Positions 59,426-64,000 of a stretch of 64,000 bases of DNA are shown here, piece after piece. The notes under the pieces are model-generated. The model was not told the origin of the DNA. It ran no database searches and saw nothing but the letters and a program-made list of their open reading frames with translations. Within the stretch, counting starts at the first letter, position 1. Each line of letters starts with the position of its first letter. A program made the position numbers and the translations under genes. This DNA is from Plasmodiophora brassicae. Taxonomy: Eukaryota; Endomyxa; Phytomyxea; Plasmodiophorida; Plasmodiophoridae. Location of the stretch: the NCBI GenBank assembly GCA_039704465.1, contig JASFAU010000003.1:930001-994000 (forward strand), written 5' to 3'.

Positions 59426-60140
59426 TCAGACGTCGAACGTTCGGAACACGAAGAGCATGACAACGGCCCAACAGAGTGAGTACAGGACGTGAACCGCGAC
59501 AGCGCCGCTGCTGTGCGCACCGCCAGAACCGTTGCTGTTGCCATTGCTGTTGGCGTTCACGCTTGCGGAGGCATCCGCATTCGCGGCCTGGATCTGTGCG
59601 GCAGTTGGCATGCAGTAGGTTGGGTCCCATTGTGACACCTTGTAGGACACGTACGTCGTCAACGCAGCGGTGCAGAGCGATGTATCGGCCAGGAACTGTT
59701 GCTTCTGTGGGTCCTTCAGGCCTTGGACGGCGAAAAGGACGTCGTTGTAGCCGGCGGTGCTCGTAATGTTCAAGTAGATGCGCATGTACGCGTACATCTG
59801 GGCGGCTGGGCCTTCACACGAATCGGGGCATTTGTTGGCGGCCGTCGCACCGCAGCTCATTGTGTCCTGTATCGCCTTCTGGAACCCCGGCCCAAGCCTC
59901 GGGGTGCACGCCATCGCCCGATCGAACTCGCAGGCGCCATTGGTGAAAGTGCACCCGATGCCTGCCCAACCGTCACCGCACGAAACGAATAGTACACGTC
60001 TGGCCGGGCTCACCCGTAGTGCAAGTCGTCATGTCGGCGAACTTAGCACAATACGGATCCAGATCGGGAAACGAGTAGTCGACGGCAGCGCTCACGAGCA
60101 CGGGGATTGCAATCGCCAACGTGGCCCAACCTTGCACCAT
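59426..60140 (-). CDS. Cys-rich surface protein, probable GPI anchor
   Basis: Exons 60014-60140 and 59426-59961 give 220 aa. A signal peptide (ATLAIAIPVLVSAAV) opens it. About twelve Cys lie in residues 28-150 (FTNGACEF, CPDSCEGPAA, DPTYCMPTA). A Ser/Asn/Gly-rich stalk (about 165-190) and a final hydrophobic stretch (VLYSLCWAVVMLFVF) with almost no tail follow, the usual layout of a GPI signal. The fold is unknown. It would sit on the cell or cyst surface. It converges with the phosphatase gene (97-nt gap). Confidence 0.7.
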
Positions 60141-60547
60141 CGCGTACCTGCCCCGCAAAGCAACAATCTCGTTACGTCCTAGATCGAAACCTATCTGACG
60201 CAATGTGCCAGGGCACGCGCCAGGCACAGCAACGAGATCCCCACACGCTCACGACTCTACGTGATTCCACGCCCAAACGATCTTGTCATATCGGCAGGTG
60301 TCCAGTTCAACCCGGTTAGTTGGTTTGTGTGCGGTCGTGACATGCAGGTTCTGGTGAACTCCGGGGGAGGGTCGTGCTGCTGCTGCTGCTGCTGCTGCCG
60401 CTTGTCGCGTGTCAGTGTGCCCATTTTCGTCGCGTTACAGTGACTGCGACTGCGTCGTTTTGCGCGGCGTTGCGTGTGGGTAGGTCGTACCGCGTACGCG
60501 GCCCACGGCGCTGTCGGATACCCGCCTCCGTGCGCCGCCCCGCCGCG
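60141..60547. repeat. Divergent promoter with a CTG run
   Basis: This 407-nt gap contains about seven CTG units at 60375-60398, 150 nt before the DnaJ start; the same gene has CAG repeats in exon 2. Nothing else was recognised. Confidence 0.5.
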
Positions 60548-61893
60548 ATGTCCATCGCCAACCGGGACGCCAGCGTCCAGTGCCTGGCGCAGTCCAGGGA
60601 GGCGTTCAGGAGGAACGATCTGGCAAAGGCGCTGGCGCTGTGCGAGAAATCCGTCAGACTGTATCCCATCGAAGAAGCTAAAACTGTATGCTGGGCCTTG
60701 AACAGCGCCACCTTGTTCGCTGATGCCAATTTGATGTCATAGTTCTTAAATGCTATCAAGCTGAAATTGGAAAAGGAACGACAGCAGCAGCAGCAGCAGC
60801 AACGGTCGCAATCGTCCCAGCAGACATCGAAGGATGCGCGTTCTTCTGAGGAGAACGATCATCGGAAGCATGGTCCAGTTCGTGGCGACTATACAGAGTA
60901 TGTATTTCGATGCTGTACCGATCGCCATCTAACCGTGATTTGTATTTCGTCCATGCAGGGAACAGCAGCGACTTGCTGTCGAGATCCGCAGTACGAAATG
61001 CTATTATGCGCGCCTTGGCGTCGAGAAGAATTGTAGCGACATTGAGCTCATTAAGAAGGCATACAAGAAGGTGAGGTGGACGCTTTCCTTCGTCTGACTT
61101 CCCGCTGACGTCCCTGCAGAAAGCGTTTCAGTTCCATCCCGACAAGAACCATGCTCCAGCGGCAGACGACGCGTTCAAGGCCGTCAATCAGGCGCATGAG
61201 TGCCTAACTGATCCTGATCGTAAAGCCGCGTATGACAGGTATGGGTCAGAGGATCCGAACCGGTCGTCGTCGCCGATGAGGGGCGGCTTCAGCGGCGGCA
61301 TGTTCCACCCGCAAGACGACGTGCTCACGCCCGAGGACATTCTTCACATGTTCTTCAGTGGTGGCGCGCATGGCATGCCTCATCGAAGAAGAGGGCACCA
61401 TCGAGCCCGGCCTGGCCCTTGGGCCCATGCCACGAACGCTAATGCTGACCAATCCGCGTCGTTGCGGCAACTGCTGATGCAATTCCTGCCGATTATCCTT
61501 CTGTTCGTGTTCTCGATGTGGTCTGGTCCAAGCAGCAGCGGGGCGGGACGTGTGGGCGTTGCTGGAGGTGAGGGCGAGGTGTTCACTCTGGCTCCCGGCA
61601 ATGGATTCATCACGCAGCGGACTACGGCGGATCAGGGCCTGGTCTACTACGTCAAGCCACAGTTCGTGCACTGGTACGGGCACGATAAACGAGCCCTGGC
61701 AAGAATAGATCGTCTTGTTACGGTCTCCCACATGGCGGCCTTGAAGGCGGAGTGCACGAAGCAGACTCAGGAGCGTGAAGACGCCATTGAGCGTGCCAAG
61801 GAGGCGGCGACCGTTAACTATGGCGACCTTCACGCAGCCCATGAGCGCCCCCTCACTGCTTGCACCAAGCTCAGCGAAATCTATGCCACGTAG
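60548..61893 (+). CDS. ER-membrane DnaJ, DNAJB12/DNAJB14 type
   Basis: Exons 60548-60685, 60743-60897, 60959-61070 and 61120-61893 give 392 aa. An N-terminal helical region typical of the family (DLAKALALCEKSVRLYPIEE) precedes a polyQ linker. The J domain is at about residues 110-175 (YYARLGVEKNCSDIELIKKAY, FHPDKNHAPAADDAFKAVNQ, YDRYGSED). After a G/F-like part (GGFSGGMFHP) there is one membrane span (LLMQFLPIILLFVFSMW) and a DUF1977-type lumenal tail. These proteins hold Hsc70 at the ER for quality control and ERAD. The intron in the J domain lies just before the HPD. Confidence 0.9.
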
Positions 61894-61977
61894 AAGACTG
61901 GTCTGTATAAATTCTCCGGTTGAGTATAATCCCTACTGGCGGAAGCCACAAACGATTCACGAAGTGCAATCAATCAG

Positions 61978-64000
61978 TCATGTTAGAAACCCCGAATCGT
62001 CTACCGCTGGCTGACTGCTGGTCGATCGTTCCTGTGTCGCCGTCAAGAACGACAGGTCAATCAGAGGTTCGCTTGTTTGAGGGTTCGATGCCGATGCGAA
62101 ATCTAGTACGATGATGTCTTGCTGTTGAGACGTGTCGGCCCACGGGTGCCGAAGCGAGCAACCGCTGTCCGGACTCCATAACAGCTCTTCTTTGCAAACC
62201 GCATCGTTTGGAAGTTCCCTGATCATTTAAACGCGTTCAGCTCGTTATGGCCAGTATCAGAGACGCACAGAGGAGACGAACCATATTGGACTAGCGCCCG
62301 ACACGGGCCTGAAATGCCCTAGGAAGACTTGCGTTGCTCGGTTCTTTTCGATATCGGTTACAGCGTTGCTGTAGAATCGCTAGGAACCCGATCAGTTGGC
62401 GTTACGCGTAGATGTCACCCAACGCATGAGTAAACCTTGATGGCTGTAACTGCATTGTGGTTGACAGCGTTGGTCTTCAATTTCCCGAACGTCGTGAAAA
62501 CCTTATCCTTCACTTGGTCGACCGTTACTTGTGCGCCTTTCTTACCAGGCGACTTTCCATTCAGTCCAGTGGGGGAAAGGGTATCCCCTTGCGGCTCAGT
62601 ATCCTCTGTAGGAGACGGAGGTACGTCTCGCGAGCCAAATGCGTGCTTGTGCATTGCACCACTTCCTGTGATTAGACTCTGCAAATTAGCTATTGTTTCA
62701 GACGCACCGTTGCAGGAGAGCTGACCTGCGTACTGGTTGGCAATGCGATCGCCGTGGCTCATGAACAGATCTGGCACGAGGAGGGCTTCAGTAGCAGCCG
62801 ACCACGACAACGGTGACGTGTTCAACCTTTTAGGGCAACGCTAAGGCTGGGATCGGTAACCTCCCAGTCATCACCACGCGCAATGCCGAGCGCTTTCAAC
62901 AGATCGGGTATTCCAGCGCACGCTGCCGTGTACTGGGCGAAGTTGGTGCGGTCCAGGCAGTCAACACCTAATGCGACAAATTACGATCGGCCTCTTTGAG
63001 AGTCCAGCCAACTTACAATTCGTCCGGATAACACCAGCTTGCATTTGCTTAGGGCGAGACCCCGCACGAACTACTTTGTTGTCGTGAAGAAACCCAACGT
63101 TCTTCACGCTATCGCGAAGCAGATCCCGAAGTTCCTCGTCGATACTGAAACCAGCCTTCTGCCGACCAAGAAAATCGTACGGCATGTAAATGATATCCCT
63201 AGGCGTAAACCGCGAGCGCTCTGCGAACGCCTGGATGGCTAACTGGAACTGATCTCCCAGAAGTGCCTCCTTGTGCGCCCCCTGTGGAATGAGTTGGAGC
63301 ACGTTCAGATGCCTGACAGCAAGTACGAATATGGCACTTCACCTGTCGAATCAGATTTACGCAAACGATCGGGGCATGATATTCGTCGAGCATTCTTTGG
63401 AAGTGTACTTCCGTCGAAGTGAAATCCGTTTCTCGTCGGGTGAGACGAAATTCTATCGCACGGACGGACTCGCTCAGGGTACAATACAAGGCATTGTCAT
63501 GTCGGTACCTGGTTTAGGTTGAGTAATTGTTGATTGATCGTGCCCCCAGAAGATCGGAATGGAGCCGCGATGCAAGCAGACAGCCGCATACTGGCAGAAT
63601 TCCGACCAGGAGTCGCCCAGTGAGATGAACAATTCGGTTTGCACCTCGTTAGCAACATGGCCGCGGCCGGAGGACGACAGCCCTCGGCGTTGGTACCGTG
63701 TCCCCGCCATCCAACGTGAACGTCGACAGAGCAGCGTAAGGGTGACGACATCGTTAGATTGCCTATCTCGAGCGTCAGTTGAGCAAGCGCTCTAATGCAC
63801 TGCATGCCGACGAACAGTTCGACAGGCTTTTGTTGAAAGAACCCATGGATGACCGGGGTGACCCAGTAACTGGGACATGATAGTCGAAGGGCATTCTGTA
63901 TGGATGTCCAGTTCCAGCAATACATTTCGTTAACCTGAGTAGATGGGTCAGGCGCTGGGAGAGCCCCTGAACGCAGAAACACACATGTTCACTGTCTTCC
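61978..64000 (-). CDS. SAC-domain phosphoinositide phosphatase (5' partial)
   Basis: Exons 63816-63934, 63509-63762, 63343-63452, 63017-63281, 62827-62967, 62436-62770, 62282-62379 and 61978-62218; the first exons lie beyond the right edge, and 63935-64000 is intron or an unresolved exon. SAC landmarks in order: WVTPVIHGFF, RRSRWMAGTRYQRRG, HVANEVQTE, PIFWGHDQS, then the catalytic RTNCVDCLDRTN (the CX5R loop), MSHGDRIANQYAG, TQVFLGHF and SPIWELPND. The AN-V-TE form resembles FIG4 and plant SAC1-5 proteins more than ER SAC1, and the C-terminus has no membrane spans. A role on PI(3,5)P2 or PI4P in endosomes is inferred from the family. Confidence 0.87.

Overview
The window is nuclear DNA of a compact, GC-rich eukaryote. 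Nearly every gene is cut by short GT-AG introns, mostly 46-63 nt with extremes of 37 and 75 nt. Many introns carry a CTAAC- or CTGAC-like branch point 8-20 nt before the acceptor. About 28 protein genes lie on both strands with little space between them, and all three stop codons are used. SPATA4-like and STPG (sperm-tail PG-rich) proteins imply a flagellated stage, and chorismate synthase implies a shikimate pathway. This fits a zoosporic protist; a plasmodiophorid-like rhizarian is a guess only. I see no rRNA, tRNA, CRISPR array or intact transposase. I rebuilt exon models by hand, and in almost all of them the exon lengths add up to one open frame.

Layout. 1-7.9 kb: CBS/C2 protein (cut by the window edge), CRAL-TRIO lipid carrier, class III alcohol dehydrogenase, a repeat-rich divergent promoter, a long SPATA4-like CH protein and a small membrane protein. 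7.9-17.2 kb: three large helical proteins I cannot name (825, 649 and 1192 aa). 17.2-26.8 kb: the E2F partner DP, a secretory J-domain protein and a short UBR4/BIG-type ubiquitin ligase interrupted by one in-frame TAG. 27-32 kb: an RNF4-like SUMO-targeted ubiquitin ligase, then a signal peptide/BTB-like/LRR gene with one 72-nt exon per repeat, an LRR relic and an inverted duplication. 32-41 kb: UTP21 (WDR36), a polyQ protein, a coiled-coil protein, chorismate synthase and a C2H2 zinc-finger protein. 41.2-46.7 kb: one 1635-aa gene reading CH, MABP-like, DCB-HUS, Sec7, PH, FYVE-like. 46.9-55 kb: STPG protein, intronless ABCD-like transporter, NAA15 and TAF6. 55-64 kb: two small unknown genes, one inside 17-bp terminal inverted repeats, then a secreted purple acid phosphatase with MABP-like repeats, a GPI-type Cys-rich protein, an ER DNAJB12/14-type chaperone and a SAC phosphoinositide phosphatase cut by the right edge.

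Themes. There is no operon logic, but several genes concern membrane traffic and phosphoinositides (CRAL-TRIO, large Arf-GEF, SAC) and several concern ubiquitin and SUMO (UBR4-like, RNF4-like). The strongest candidates for something undescribed are the CH-MABP-DCB/HUS-Sec7-PH-FYVE Arf-GEF with a changed catalytic loop, the short UBR4 with a stop codon in its most conserved motif, the secreted BTB-like/LRR gene built of 72-nt repeat exons, and the TIR-bounded 1.08-kb segment carrying a spliced gene.
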